Shown: positions 18,562 to 27,267 of the stretch, one piece after another
Layout of the letters: every line of letters begins with the position of its first letter
How positions within the stretch are numbered: position 1 is the stretch's first letter
Source: JANXSS01 sp040385645
Lineage (GTDB): Bacteria > Pseudomonadota > Gammaproteobacteria > Burkholderiales > Burkholderiaceae_D
DNA: 64,000 nt
Assembly (NCBI GenBank): GCA_040385645.1
Contig: JAZKGZ010000004.1
Coordinates: 1-64,000, forward strand
Reading direction: 5' to 3'
Translations under genes and position numbers: made by a program
Notes under the pieces: model-generated
What the model saw: the letters and a program-made list of their open reading frames with translations, nothing else
What the model was told of the DNA's origin: nothing
The model's database searches: none

Positions 18562-19857
18562 TCAGATGTAGGTCGGCACAAGGCAACGCTTGTGCGCGAT
18601 GTGATGCTCGAATTCTTCCCGATAATTCTTGATGAATGCACGTACGGGCATGGCGGCAGCGTCGCCTAGCGCGCAGATGGTGCGGCCTTGGATGTTGTCG
18701 GCAACAGAATTCAACAGATCCAGGTCGTCTGCCTTGCCCTGCCCGTGTTCGATGCGATGCACCATGCGGTAGAGCCAGCCGGTGCCTTCACGGCACGGTG
18801 TGCACTGACCGCACGATTCCTCGTAATAAAAGTAAGAAAGTCGCAGCAATGATTTGACCATGCAACGGGTCTCGTCCATGACGATGACGGCACCAGAGCC
18901 GAGCATCGAGCCGGCCTTTGCGATCGAGTCGTAATCCATATCGGTGGCCATCATGACTTCGCCGGTCAGCACTGGCATCGACGATCCGCCAGGAATCACC
19001 GCCTTGATCTTTCGGCCGTCACGCATGCCGCCCGCAAGCTCGAGCAAGGTGGCGAACGGTGTACCAAGCGGTACTTCGTAGTTGCCAGGTTTCGCTACAT
19101 CACCTGACATCGAAAATATCTTGGTGCCGCCATTGTTCGGCTTGCCCAGCGCCGCATAAGCCTCACCACCCAAAGCAAACACGAACGGCACGGCAGCGAA
19201 GGTTTCGGTGTTGTTGATCGTAGTCGGCTTACCGTACAGCCCGAAGCTGGCAGGAAACGGAGGCTTGAAGCGCGGTTGGCCTTTTTTCCCTTCGATCGAC
19301 TCCAGTAACGCCGTTTCTTCGCCGCAAATGTAGGCACCGTAGCCATGAAATGCGTGCAACTGAAAACTGAAATCGCTGCCGCAAATATGCTCGCCGAGAA
19401 ACCCGGCTTTACGCGCCTCTTCGATCGCCTCTTCGAAGCGGTCGTAGTCGGCAAAAATCTCGCCGTGGATGTAGTTGTACCCGACCGTGATACCCATCGC
19501 ATAGGCAGCGATGGCCATGCCCTCGATTAATGCATGAGGGTTGTAACGAATAATGTCGCGATCTTTGAAGGTACCCGGTTCGCCTTCGTCGGAGTTACAT
19601 ACTAGGTATTTTTGACCCGGATATTGGCGTGGCATGAAACTCCACTTCAGGCCGGTAGGAAAGCCTGCACCGCCCCGGCCGCGCAACGCCGACGCCTTCA
19701 TTTCCGCAATCACCGCCTCTGGTGTGATCTTCTCGGACAAGATGCGCTTGAGCTGCGCATAGCCTCCGCGCTTGACGTAATCTTCGGCATGCCAATTCTT
19801 GCCATCCAGCCCTGCAAGAATCAACGGCTTTATGTGACGGTCATGTAGGCTTGTCAT
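18562..19857 (-). CDS. nuoF: NADH-quinone oxidoreductase subunit F (NADH and FMN binding)
   Basis: Entry point of electrons into Complex I. The 431-residue protein has the NADH/FMN glycine-rich loop GRGGAGFPTGLKW and the N3 [4Fe-4S] motif ESCGQCTPCREGTGW with a later conserved Cys (TICALGD). The start at 19857 (MTSLHDRHIKPLI) overlaps the nuoE stop by ATGA; the frame could be read from 19932 but that would run inside nuoE and lacks family similarity. Confidence 0.97.
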   Translation of the reverse strand: MTSLHDRHIKPLILAGLDGKNWHAEDYVKRGGYAQLKRILSEKITPEAVIAEMKASALRGRGGAGFPTGLKWSFMPRQYPGQKYLVCNSDEGEPGTFKDRDIIRYNPHALIEGMAIAAYAMGITVGYNYIHGEIFADYDRFEEAIEEARKAGFLGEHICGSDFSFQLHAFHGYGAYICGEETALLESIEGKKGQPRFKPPFPASFGLYGKPTTINNTETFAAVPFVFALGGEAYAALGKPNNGGTKIFSMSGDVAKPGNYEVPLGTPFATLLELAGGMRDGRKIKAVIPGGSSMPVLTGEVMMATDMDYDSIAKAGSMLGSGAVIVMDETRCMVKSLLRLSYFYYEESCGQCTPCREGTGWLYRMVHRIEHGQGKADDLDLLNSVADNIQGRTICALGDAAAMPVRAFIKNYREEFEHHIAHKRCLVPTYI

Positions 19858-20360
19858 ACTGAGCCGTCCACTGTAGGCGATTGCAGCTCGGCCAGCAGCA
19901 AATCGATCTTGTCGTTGCTCATCCAGCTGCACATGCGCTTGTTATTGACCAACATGACCGGCGCGTCACCGCACGCACCCATGCACTCGCCTTCCTGCAA
20001 AGTGAAGCGACCGTCCGCTGTCGTTTCGCGGTAACCGATGCCAAGCTTCTCTTTCAAATAATGCGCGGCTTTTTCGCCGCCGGATAAAGCGCAGGGTAGA
20101 TTCGTACAGACCGTGATTTTGAATTCTCCCGTAGGGCCGAGGTTGTACATCGTGTAGAACGTAGCCACTTCCTGCACTGCAATCGCCGGCATGCCAAGAT
20201 AGGCTGCAATATCCTGCAGCAGCTCGGGCGAAAGCCAACCTTTTTCATCTTGAGCGATAGCGAGTGCGCCCATGACTGCCGATTGCTTTTGCTCTGGCGG
20301 AAACTTTGCTACTTCACGATCGATCTTTTTATACGCCTGCTCTGATAACAGCATTTTCAT
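19854..20360 (-). CDS. nuoE: NADH-quinone oxidoreductase subunit E ([2Fe-2S])
   Basis: Thioredoxin-fold subunit of the NADH dehydrogenase module, 168 residues. The [2Fe-2S] N1a ligands are CTNLPC and, further on, CMGAC. It lies 57 bases after nuoD and overlaps nuoF by 4 bases. Length is normal. Confidence 0.97.
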   Translation of the reverse strand: MKMLLSEQAYKKIDREVAKFPPEQKQSAVMGALAIAQDEKGWLSPELLQDIAAYLGMPAIAVQEVATFYTMYNLGPTGEFKITVCTNLPCALSGGEKAAHYLKEKLGIGYRETTADGRFTLQEGECMGACGDAPVMLVNNKRMCSWMSNDKIDLLLAELQSPTVDGSV

Positions 20361-20417
20361 TGCCTCAATATTGCACTGCGCTTTTTACACTTTTATTGCA
20401 TTGTCCACGAATTGGCT

Positions 20418-21671
20418 TTAGCGGTCGATTTCACCGAACACGATGTCTTGCGTACCGATGATCGTTACCGCGTCGGCGATCATGTGTCCTCGCGCCATTT
20501 CATCGAGGCTCTGCAAATGTGGGAAACCCGGTGCCCGAATTTTCATCCGATAAGGTTTGTTAGCACCGTCCGAAATAAGATAAACACCAAACTCACCTTT
20601 CGGATGCTCGACAGCCGCATACGCTTCGCCGGACGGCACATGGAAACCTTCGGTGAAAAGTTTAAAGTGGTGAATCAATTCTTCCATGTTCGATTTCATC
20701 GTGACGCGCGAAGGCGGCGCAATCTTATGGTTGTCCACCATGACCGGCCCGGAATGGTTGCGTAGCCACTCGACGCATTGACGAATGATCTTGTTCGACT
20801 GCCGCATTTCTTCGATACGTACCAGATAACGGTCGTAACAATCGCCGTTGACACCGACAGCAATATCAAAATCGAGCAGATCATAAACCTCATAGGGCTG
20901 CTTCTTACGCAAGTCCCATTCGATGCCCGAGCCGCGCAGCATCGGGCCCGTAAAACCCATCGCCTTGGCGCGTTCGGGCGATACTACGCCGACACCAACG
21001 AGCCGCTGCTTCCAGATCCGGTTATCTGTGAGCAGCGTTTCGTATTCATCAACATACTGTGGAAAACGATTGGTAAAATCTTCGATGAAGTCCAGCAGCG
21101 AACCCTGCCGATTCTCGTTCATCTGCTTGATCGCCTTAGCGTTACGCAATATCGATGCCTTGTGTTGGGGCATCGCATCCGGCAAATCTCGATAAACGCC
21201 ACCGGGACGATAATAAGCAGCGTGCAAACGTGCGCCGGATACGGCCTCGTAGCAATCCATCAAATCTTCGCGCTCGCGAAAAGCGTACAGAAACACGCCC
21301 ATCGCGCCTACGTCGAGCGCATGGGCACCCAGCCACAGCAGATGATTGAGAATGCGCGTGATTTCATCGAACATCACACGGATGTATTGCGCACGTAGCG
21401 GCACCTCGATATCCAACAAACGCTCGATGGCCATGACGTAGCCGTGCTCGTTACACATCATCGAGACATAGTCCAGGCGATCCATATAAGGCACCGACTG
21501 CAGATAAGTCTTTTGTTCAGCAAGCTTTTCGGTTGCTCTATGCAATAATCCGATATGCGGATCGGCGCGTTGAATCACCTCGCCGTCGAGTTCCAGCACC
21601 AGCCGCAGCACGCCATGTGCAGCCGGATGCTGAGGACCGAAATTCAAGGTGTAGTTTTTGATCTCGGCCAT
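20418..21671 (-). CDS. nuoD: NADH-quinone oxidoreductase subunit D
   Basis: 49-kDa-type subunit related to the large subunit of NiFe hydrogenases, forming most of the quinone-binding site with NuoB. 417 residues, with FGPQHPAAHGVLRLVLELDG near the N-terminus (His residues near the quinone) and the conserved end FGEIDR. Start and nuoC stop share a base (TAATG), indicating translational coupling. Confidence 0.98.
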   Translation of the reverse strand: MAEIKNYTLNFGPQHPAAHGVLRLVLELDGEVIQRADPHIGLLHRATEKLAEQKTYLQSVPYMDRLDYVSMMCNEHGYVMAIERLLDIEVPLRAQYIRVMFDEITRILNHLLWLGAHALDVGAMGVFLYAFREREDLMDCYEAVSGARLHAAYYRPGGVYRDLPDAMPQHKASILRNAKAIKQMNENRQGSLLDFIEDFTNRFPQYVDEYETLLTDNRIWKQRLVGVGVVSPERAKAMGFTGPMLRGSGIEWDLRKKQPYEVYDLLDFDIAVGVNGDCYDRYLVRIEEMRQSNKIIRQCVEWLRNHSGPVMVDNHKIAPPSRVTMKSNMEELIHHFKLFTEGFHVPSGEAYAAVEHPKGEFGVYLISDGANKPYRMKIRAPGFPHLQSLDEMARGHMIADAVTIIGTQDIVFGEIDR

Positions 21672-22267
21672 TATTTCATCCCGTACAATTCTTCACGGAT
21701 CACGCGGGGAACATTTTCACGCGGCTCGATCGTCACCGGCTGGTAAATCACACGCTTTTGCTCGGGGTCGTAGCGCATCTCGACATAACCGGTCATCGGA
21801 AAATCTTTGCGGAACGGATGACCGATGAAGCCATAATCGGTCAGGATACGGCGCAAGTCGTCGTGGCCTTCGAAAATTATGCCGAACAAGTCGAAGGCTT
21901 CGCGCTCATACCAGTTGGCCGACGACCACACGCTTGTTAAGGACGACACCATCGGCAGTTCGTCGTCGTCGGCAAATACGCGCACGCGCACGCGCCAGTT
22001 GTGAGTCAGCGACAGCAGATGACAGACGACGGCAAACCGTTGCCCTTCCCACGTTCCTTCGCCGTAGGTCGAATAATCCACACCGCACAAATCGATCAGC
22101 TCTTCGAAGCGCAGTGCTACGTGGTCGCGTAGCGTGTGCATCACCTGCAGATAACTAGCCGGTTTGACGATCAGCGTTACTTCCGACAACCGCGTCTGCA
22201 AACTCACTACATGGTCGCCCAGTGTGTCTCGCAGCGCAGCGTCGAGTGTTTCCAATTTGGTGGTCAT
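21671..22267 (-). CDS. nuoC: NADH-quinone oxidoreductase subunit C
   Basis: 30-kDa-type structural subunit of the peripheral arm. 198 residues from the ATG at 22267; an upstream TTG at 22282 would add five residues. The signature YEREAFDLFGIIFEGHDDLR, followed by ILTDYGFIGHPFRKDFP, is present. As in other betaproteobacteria it is a separate gene, not fused to nuoD. Confidence 0.96.
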   Translation of the reverse strand: MTTKLETLDAALRDTLGDHVVSLQTRLSEVTLIVKPASYLQVMHTLRDHVALRFEELIDLCGVDYSTYGEGTWEGQRFAVVCHLLSLTHNWRVRVRVFADDDELPMVSSLTSVWSSANWYEREAFDLFGIIFEGHDDLRRILTDYGFIGHPFRKDFPMTGYVEMRYDPEQKRVIYQPVTIEPRENVPRVIREELYGMK

Positions 22268-22288
22268 GAGGTTTTCATTCAAGCCCGG

Positions 22289-22765
22289 TTAGCGTGCAAT
22301 GGTATTGGTACGCCTGATCTTGTTTTGCAATTGCATAATGCCGTACAAGAGCGCTTCGGCAGTCGGCGGGCATCCTGGCACGTAGATATCGACCGGCACG
22401 ATACGGTCGCAGCCCCGGACAACGGAATAGGAGTAGTGATAATAGCCACCACCATTGGCACAGGTACCCATCGAAATGACCCAACGAGGCTCAGCCATTT
22501 GGTCATAGACTTTGCGCAGAGCCGGTGCCATTTTGTTGCACAACGTACCGGCGACGATCATGACGTCCGACTGCCGTGGTGAAGGACGGAACACCACGCC
22601 AAAGCGATCCATGTCGTAGCGCGAAGCACCGGCATGCATCATCTCGACTGCACAGCAGGCCAACCCGAACGTCATTGGCCACATCGACCCGGTTCGCGTC
22701 CAGTTGATGAGTTTGTCGGCCGTGGTCGTGACAAAACCTTCGTTCAATACGCCTTCAATCGACAT
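22289..22765 (-). CDS. nuoB: NADH-quinone oxidoreductase subunit B (cluster N2)
   Basis: 20-kDa-type subunit holding N2, the [4Fe-4S] cluster that reduces quinone. 158 residues with the tandem cysteines in FGLACCAVEMM and the two later ligands in MGTCANGGG and VPGCPP. It starts 3 bases after nuoA. Confidence 0.98.
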   Translation of the reverse strand: MSIEGVLNEGFVTTTADKLINWTRTGSMWPMTFGLACCAVEMMHAGASRYDMDRFGVVFRPSPRQSDVMIVAGTLCNKMAPALRKVYDQMAEPRWVISMGTCANGGGYYHYSYSVVRGCDRIVPVDIYVPGCPPTAEALLYGIMQLQNKIRRTNTIAR

Positions 22766-22768
22766 GAA

Positions 22769-23128
22769 TTACTCCCAGTCAAGGGCACCTTTCTTCCAGA
22801 TATACCAAAAGCCAACCGCAAACTCCACAATGAAAATCATCATCGTGACAAAGCCCGGCCACCCAAGGTCGCGCATGGCGACGCCCCACGGAAAGAAAAA
22901 TGCAGTTTCGAGATCGAACAGAATAAACAGAATAGCGACAAGGTAATACCGCACGTCGAATTTCATGCGTGCGTCTTCGAATGCTTCGAAACCACATTCG
23001 TAAGGAGAATTTTTTTGCGTATCTGGCTTGAAAGGCGCTACTACACGACCTAACACTTGCGGCACGACACCCACGCCGATACCGACCAGAATAAAAAGCA
23101 GAACGGGAAAATAATTTTCGAGATTCAC
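22769..23128 (-). CDS. nuoA: NADH-quinone oxidoreductase subunit A
   Basis: First gene of the nuo operon; small membrane subunit with three helices and the conserved ECGFEAFEDARMKFDVRYYL segment. The GTG at 23128 (encoding VNLENYFPVLLF) gives 119 residues, matching the family; the frame is open to a TTG at 23170, which would add 14 residues not expected in NuoA. Neither start has a strong Shine-Dalgarno site. Transcription must begin between here and the tRNA-Leu terminator at 23225, but I could not pick a convincing promoter. Confidence 0.94.
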   Translation of the reverse strand: MNLENYFPVLLFILVGIGVGVVPQVLGRVVAPFKPDTQKNSPYECGFEAFEDARMKFDVRYYLVAILFILFDLETAFFFPWGVAMRDLGWPGFVTMMIFIVEFAVGFWYIWKKGALDWE

Positions 23129-23224
23129 GAATTTATGCAGCCAGGCAAAGGGTGGGACAGCTACCGGCAAGCGGCCTGCGTAGCGCTCGCTGCGGGTGAT
23201 CTATTTCAGAAAGACCACTGTCGA

Positions 23225-23257
23225 TAAAAAGCCAGCGCGGGCATCCCTTTGCTGGCT
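23225..23257 (-). terminator. Rho-independent terminator of tRNA-Leu
   Basis: On the minus strand AGCCAGC (23257-23251) pairs with GCTGGCT (23236-23230) around a loop that can itself form GGGATGCCC, and the stem is followed by TTTTTA. It lies just 3' of the tRNA-Leu and insulates it from the nuo operon. Confidence 0.8.
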
Positions 23258-23266
23258 GTCATGTTT

Positions 23267-23351
23267 TGGTGCCGACGGCGAGACTCGAACTCGCACAGCT
23301 TTCGCCACTACCCCCTCAAGATAGCGTGTCTACCAGTTTCACCACGTCGGC
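23267..23351 (-). tRNA. tRNA-Leu (GAG)
   Basis: Minus-strand tRNA of 85 nt including an encoded CCA (23269-23267). The acceptor GCCGACG (23351-23345) pairs with CGTCGGC. The anticodon stem CTATC/GGTAG encloses TTGAGGG with anticodon GAG, and there is a class II variable arm between the anticodon and T arms, as leucine tRNAs require. The T arm contains GTTCGAGTC. It has its own promoter (23363-23392) and terminator (23225-23257). Confidence 0.97.
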
Positions 23352-23362
23352 GTAAGACCATT

Positions 23363-23392
23363 ATTTTACTCTGTTTTAACTATTCTGTTCAA
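23363..23392 (-). promoter_or_regulatory. Sigma-70-type promoter of tRNA-Leu
   Basis: On the minus strand TTGAAC (23392-23387) and TAAAAT (23368-23363) are separated by 18 bp. A start about seven bases downstream would be near 23356, five bases before the tRNA 5' end at 23351. Confidence 0.62.
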
Positions 23393-23443
23393 TGCACGCC
23401 ATGTGAGGTTCGGTACGGATTTGCCGCACCGCCTCGAGCTGAT

Positions 23444-24001
23444 TTACCTGGGAATTTGACCCGATTGCCCCGCACCCGGAGCACTATTTTGCGCACCTCC
23501 TGCAGGAGCGGCCGACGTTGACGACGCTGGTGCTGTGCTTGGTACAGCGCTGGGTGCAACACTAGGTGCAGTCGTCGCTGGCGCTGTGGGGGCGGGTGTC
23601 GCCACGCTGGAAGATCCTGGGCCAGGAATGGCGTTGCTGCCGGTGGACGAGGAGGATGGTTTAACAACGGGATTGGCGTTGGAATTAGCCGGAGTACTGG
23701 CCGCGCCATTGACCGGAGTTTTCGGCAGGTTATCCATCACACCACCGCCGACAGCGGCATTGCGGTTGTTACCCAGGTAAGCAAGCGTGAGAGTAGCGAT
23801 GAAAAACACTGCAGCCGCAAAGCCGGTAGATTTCGAGAGAAAATTCGATGAACCAGTCGCGCCAAAAAGACTGCCTGAAGCACCTGAGCCGAAAGCGGCA
23901 CCCATGTCGGCACCCTTGCCATGCTGGAGAAGCACCAATGCAATGATCGCCAGCGCCGAAATCACTTGGATAACGACAATAAAAGTATACGTAGTATTCA
24001 T
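23444..24001 (-). CDS. secG: Protein translocase subunit SecG, with long Ala/Pro/Ser/Thr-rich tail
   Basis: Accessory subunit of the SecYEG protein-export channel. The first 80 residues are a normal SecG: helix at about 5-23 (FIVVIQVISALAIIALVLLQ), the loop GKGADMGAAFGSGASGSLFG, and a second helix at about 58-76. Residues about 80-185 form a low-complexity tail of Ala, Pro, Ser and Thr with repeated TAPA/SAPA-like units, making the protein much longer than the 110 residues of E. coli SecG. It follows tpiA by 26 bases, the usual order, and precedes tRNA-Leu and nuo. Confidence 0.95.
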   Translation of the reverse strand: MNTTYTFIVVIQVISALAIIALVLLQHGKGADMGAAFGSGASGSLFGATGSSNFLSKSTGFAAAVFFIATLTLAYLGNNRNAAVGGGVMDNLPKTPVNGAASTPANSNANPVVKPSSSSTGSNAIPGPGSSSVATPAPTAPATTAPSVAPSAVPSTAPASSTSAAPAGGAQNSAPGAGQSGQIPR

Positions 24002-24027
24002 AAATTCAATTCAGTGTAAAACATCAG

Positions 24028-24780
24028 TCAAGCTGCCGCGTTGGCAATAGCCATGAAATCGCGGGCCTTCAACGCAGCGCCACCGATCAGGCCGCCGTCA
24101 ATGTCCGGCATTGCCAAAAGCTCGCGCGCGTTGTCGGGCTTCATGCTACCGCCGTAGATAATTTGTACAGCTGCCGCTGCGGCAGCGCTTTTAGCGGCCA
24201 ATTTGGCGCGCAATACCGCATGGACTTCTTGCGCCATTTCCGGTGTCGCAGTTTTTCCGGTGCCAATTGCCCAAACCGGCTCGTAGGCGATCACCAACTG
24301 CGCTAAATCACCGGCGGCTACAACATCCAACACCGCATCCAGTTGATCCTCGACGACGGCTACGGTCTGACCGGACTCACGATGTATTAAGCTTTCGCCG
24401 ACGCAAACGATTGGCGTGAGCCCCGCCGCCAATGCAGCGACAGCTTTCGAACCAATTTGTTGACTGGTTTCACCATGGTAACTTCTACGTTCAGAGTGGC
24501 CGACTATAACGAAACGACAGCCGAACTCCCGTAACATCACCGATGCGATTTCTCCAGTGAAAGCGCCATTGGCATGTGTCGATACGTCTTGCGCGCCAAG
24601 TGAAATCGAAGAATTATGCAGAAGATCCTGGCATTGGGCCAGATAAAGCGCTGGTACACACACGGCAATATCGACCGATTCCCGAGGTTTGAAACTATTT
24701 TTGATATCGGCAAGAAGAATCGCGTTGTCGGCCAGACAACCGTTCATTTTCCAGTTGCCGGCAATGAGAGTGCGACGCAT
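24028..24780 (-). CDS. tpiA: Triose-phosphate isomerase
   Basis: Glycolytic enzyme interconverting dihydroxyacetone phosphate and glyceraldehyde 3-phosphate. 250 residues. Catalytic Lys11 (AGNWKMNG), His95 (VGHSERR) and Glu167 (AYEPVWAIGTGK, which includes the mobile loop 168-176) are all present. First gene of a tpiA-secG unit, with a good promoter at 24807-24835. Confidence 0.97.
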   Translation of the reverse strand: MRRTLIAGNWKMNGCLADNAILLADIKNSFKPRESVDIAVCVPALYLAQCQDLLHNSSISLGAQDVSTHANGAFTGEIASVMLREFGCRFVIVGHSERRSYHGETSQQIGSKAVAALAAGLTPIVCVGESLIHRESGQTVAVVEDQLDAVLDVVAAGDLAQLVIAYEPVWAIGTGKTATPEMAQEVHAVLRAKLAAKSAAAAAAVQIIYGGSMKPDNARELLAMPDIDGGLIGGAALKARDFMAIANAAA

Positions 24781-24806
24781 AGTGACCTAGGTTCGGAGAG
24801 GCCGCT

Positions 24807-24835
24807 AGTTTAGCCTCTGGTGCCAGGTCAGTCAA
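24807..24835 (-). promoter_or_regulatory. Sigma-70-type promoter of tpiA-secG
   Basis: On the minus strand TTGACT (24835-24830) and TAAACT (24812-24807) have a 17-bp spacer. The predicted start near 24800 leaves a leader of about 20 nt before the tpiA ATG at 24780. Confidence 0.65.
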
Positions 24836-24854
24836 ACCTTTCGCGTCTCACCCC

Positions 24855-24880
24855 CTAATGCTACAAACTAATGCTGCAAA
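24855..24880. repeat. Tandem 13-bp direct repeat upstream of tpiA
   Basis: CTAATGCTACAAA (24855-24867) is followed directly by CTAATGCTGCAAA (24868-24880), differing at one position. The pair lies 20 bp upstream of the -35 box of the tpiA promoter, where an activator or an UP-like element could act, and just downstream of the pnp terminator. Confidence 0.6.
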
Positions 24881-24895
24881 CTTATATTACAGACG

Positions 24896-24924
24896 AAAAA
24901 ACCCGATTTATAAGATCGGGTTTT
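24896..24924 (-). terminator. Rho-independent terminator of pnp
   Basis: On the minus strand AAAACCCGAT (24924-24915) pairs with ATCGGGTTTT (24907-24898) across a 7-nt loop, ending in a run of six T. It lies 47 nt beyond the pnp stop codon. In the plus sense the stem is also followed by TTTT, but no plus-strand gene leads into it. Confidence 0.88.
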
Positions 24925-24971
24925 AGTCGTTCAAAGGTGAGGCAGCTGTGAAAGACCGCTTACTGCCGTAG

Positions 24972-27107
24972 TTAGGCCGATACGGCTGGCACCGGACTTG
25001 TTCCTTCTTCCGACGCCGCTGCTTTCATCGACAGCTTCAAGCGACCCCGGTCATCGGTTTCTAGCACTTTCACACGAATGATCTGGCCCTCTTTCAGATA
25101 ATCGGCCACAGCGTTGACGCGCTCGTTAGCAATCTGACTGATATGCAACAACCCATCCTTGCCGGGCATCACCTGCACAATCGCACCAAAATCCAATAGC
25201 TTCAAAACCGTACCCTCATAAACTTTACCGATTTCGACCGAAGCCGTCAGTTCTTCGATGCGACGTTTCGCTTCCTGGCCAGCGGCAGCATCCACGGAAG
25301 CGATAGTGACCAATCCTTCGTCGCTGATATCGATCTGCGTACCGGTTTCCTCGGTTAGGGCACGAATCACTGCACCGCCCTTGCCGATCACGTCACGAAT
25401 CTTTTCAGGGTTAATTTTGATGGTGATGAGACGTGGTGCGAAGTCGGAAAGCTCTGCTTTGCCGTGCGGAACCGCTTCCTGCATCTTTGTCAAAATATGC
25501 ATGCGGCCTTCCTTGGCTTGCGACAACGCCACCTGCATGATTTCTTTGGTAATGCCCTGAATTTTGATATCCATTTGTAACGCGGTAATGCCGTTAGCGG
25601 TGCCGGCGACCTTGAAATCCATATCGCCCAGGTGATCTTCATCACCCAAAATATCCGTCAACACCGCGAACTTCCCACCCTCTTTGATCAATCCCATGGC
25701 GATACCGGCTACATGCGCCTGCATCGGCACACCGGCATCGAGTAAAGCGAGGCAACCGCCACAGACCGACGCCATCGACGACGAACCGTTCGATTCCGTT
25801 ATTTCCGACACCAGCCGCACGGAGTAGCTGAATTCCTCTGCCGGCGGCAAGGCTGCCAGCAATGCGCGCTTGGCTAGCCGGCCATGGCCGATCTCACGAC
25901 GCTTGGGCGTACCGACGCGGCCGGTCTCGCCGGTTGCAAACGGTGGCATGTTGTAATGAAGCATGAACCGATCGCTGAATTCACCCATGAGTGCATCGAT
26001 TTTCTGTTCGTCCCGAGCCGTACCAAGTGTTGCCACCACTAAAGCCTGTGTCTCGCCGCGCGTAAATAACGCCGAGCCGTGGGTGCGCGGCAAAACGCCG
26101 GTACGAATCGAAATCGGACGCACGGTGCGGGTATCCCGACCGTCGATACGCGGCTCGCCGTCGAGAATCTGCGAACGGACGATCTTGGCCTCGATGTCGA
26201 ACAGAATGGTATTGACTTCGGAGGAATCGGGCGCTGCGATGCCGGTGTGTGCAGCATCGGCGGCCAATGCCGCACGCACCTCGGCAGTAACTTCTTTTAG
26301 CTTGGTAGTACGCGCCTGTTTGTCTTTGGTCTGGTATGCCTGTCGCACCTTGTCACCGGCAAATTCGGTGATTTGTGCGATCAGCGTGTCGTTCTTCGAC
26401 GCAGGCTGCCACTCGATTTCCGGCTTGCCGCCTTCGCGCACCAATTCGTGAATGGCATTGATGACCGCTTTCATCTGGTCGTGGCCGAATACGACCGCCC
26501 CCAGCATGACTTCTTCTGACAACTGCTTGGCTTCGGACTCGACCATGAGTACGGCCGATTCAGTACCCGCAACCACCAGATCGAGGTCTGACTTGGCCAA
26601 CTGGCTAGGCGTCGGGTTCAGTATATATTGGCTATCGATATAGCCGACCCGCGCTGCGCCGACGGGCCCGGCGAACGGCACTCCAGAGACACACAAGGCG
26701 GCCGAAGCGCCGATCATAGCGGCAATATCCGGATCGATTTCAGGATCGACGGACAGCACGTGAATGATGATTTGAACTTCGTTCAGATATCCTTCCGGAA
26801 ATAAGGGGCGCATTGGACGATCGATCAGGCGCGAGGTTAATGTTTCTTTCTCCGATGGGCGCCCTTCGCGCTTGAAAAAGCCGCCTGGAATACGCCCGGC
26901 TGCATAAGTCTTTTCTACATAATCAACGGTAAGTGGAAAGAAATCCTGCCCTGGTTTGGCATCCTTGCGGGCAACAACAGTTGCCAAAACGACGGTATCG
27001 CCGATCGATACCATGACTGCACCGGATGCCTGACGCGCAATTTCACCAGTTTCGAGCGTGACCTGATGCTGGCCGTATTGGAAGGTCTTGCTGACTTTAT
27101 TGAACAC
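24972..27107 (-). CDS. pnp: Polyribonucleotide nucleotidyltransferase (PNPase)
   Basis: Phosphorolytic 3'-5' exoribonuclease of the RNA degradosome. 711 residues: two RNase PH-like domains (about 1-220 and 310-550; the second with the FATGETGRVGTPKRREIGHG active-site region), an alpha-helical linker, a KH domain (about 555-615, with VIGKGGAVIRALTEETG) and an S1 domain (about 620-695, beginning EVGK-like IGKVYEGTVLKLLDFGAIVQ). It lies directly downstream of rpsO with a hairpin between them, the arrangement in which pnp levels are usually set by RNase III processing and read-through. Confidence 0.98.
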   Translation of the reverse strand: MFNKVSKTFQYGQHQVTLETGEIARQASGAVMVSIGDTVVLATVVARKDAKPGQDFFPLTVDYVEKTYAAGRIPGGFFKREGRPSEKETLTSRLIDRPMRPLFPEGYLNEVQIIIHVLSVDPEIDPDIAAMIGASAALCVSGVPFAGPVGAARVGYIDSQYILNPTPSQLAKSDLDLVVAGTESAVLMVESEAKQLSEEVMLGAVVFGHDQMKAVINAIHELVREGGKPEIEWQPASKNDTLIAQITEFAGDKVRQAYQTKDKQARTTKLKEVTAEVRAALAADAAHTGIAAPDSSEVNTILFDIEAKIVRSQILDGEPRIDGRDTRTVRPISIRTGVLPRTHGSALFTRGETQALVVATLGTARDEQKIDALMGEFSDRFMLHYNMPPFATGETGRVGTPKRREIGHGRLAKRALLAALPPAEEFSYSVRLVSEITESNGSSSMASVCGGCLALLDAGVPMQAHVAGIAMGLIKEGGKFAVLTDILGDEDHLGDMDFKVAGTANGITALQMDIKIQGITKEIMQVALSQAKEGRMHILTKMQEAVPHGKAELSDFAPRLITIKINPEKIRDVIGKGGAVIRALTEETGTQIDISDEGLVTIASVDAAAGQEAKRRIEELTASVEIGKVYEGTVLKLLDFGAIVQVMPGKDGLLHISQIANERVNAVADYLKEGQIIRVKVLETDDRGRLKLSMKAAASEEGTSPVPAVSA

Positions 27108-27190
27108 GATGTTTCCTTTCTCATTTTTGCCGACAGATTTTCAGGCGCTGTCGTCCACCTCACCACGATGAGCCATCGGGACGACAGCTC

Positions 27191-27228
27191 AAAAACAAAT
27201 GCCCGCGTCAGGCAAGCGACGCGGGCAT
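27191..27228 (-). terminator. Terminator/processing hairpin between rpsO and pnp
   Basis: On the minus strand ATGCCCGCGTC (27228-27218) pairs with GACGCGGGCAT (27209-27199) around an 8-nt loop, followed by TTGTTTTTG. An 11-bp GC-rich stem with a U-rich tail fits the rpsO terminator; the gap to pnp (84 nt) means pnp is either read through or transcribed from a promoter I did not find. Confidence 0.82.
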
Positions 27229-27267
27229 CTAACAACCAAAACCCAGAAATAAAGATGTCAAAATAAT

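Noticed and set aside
23400..23440. Imperfect stem GGTGCGG/CCGTACC between secG and tRNA-Leu as the secG terminator.
   Set aside because: One mismatch and no T-run; the region is better explained as tRNA-Leu promoter upstream sequence.
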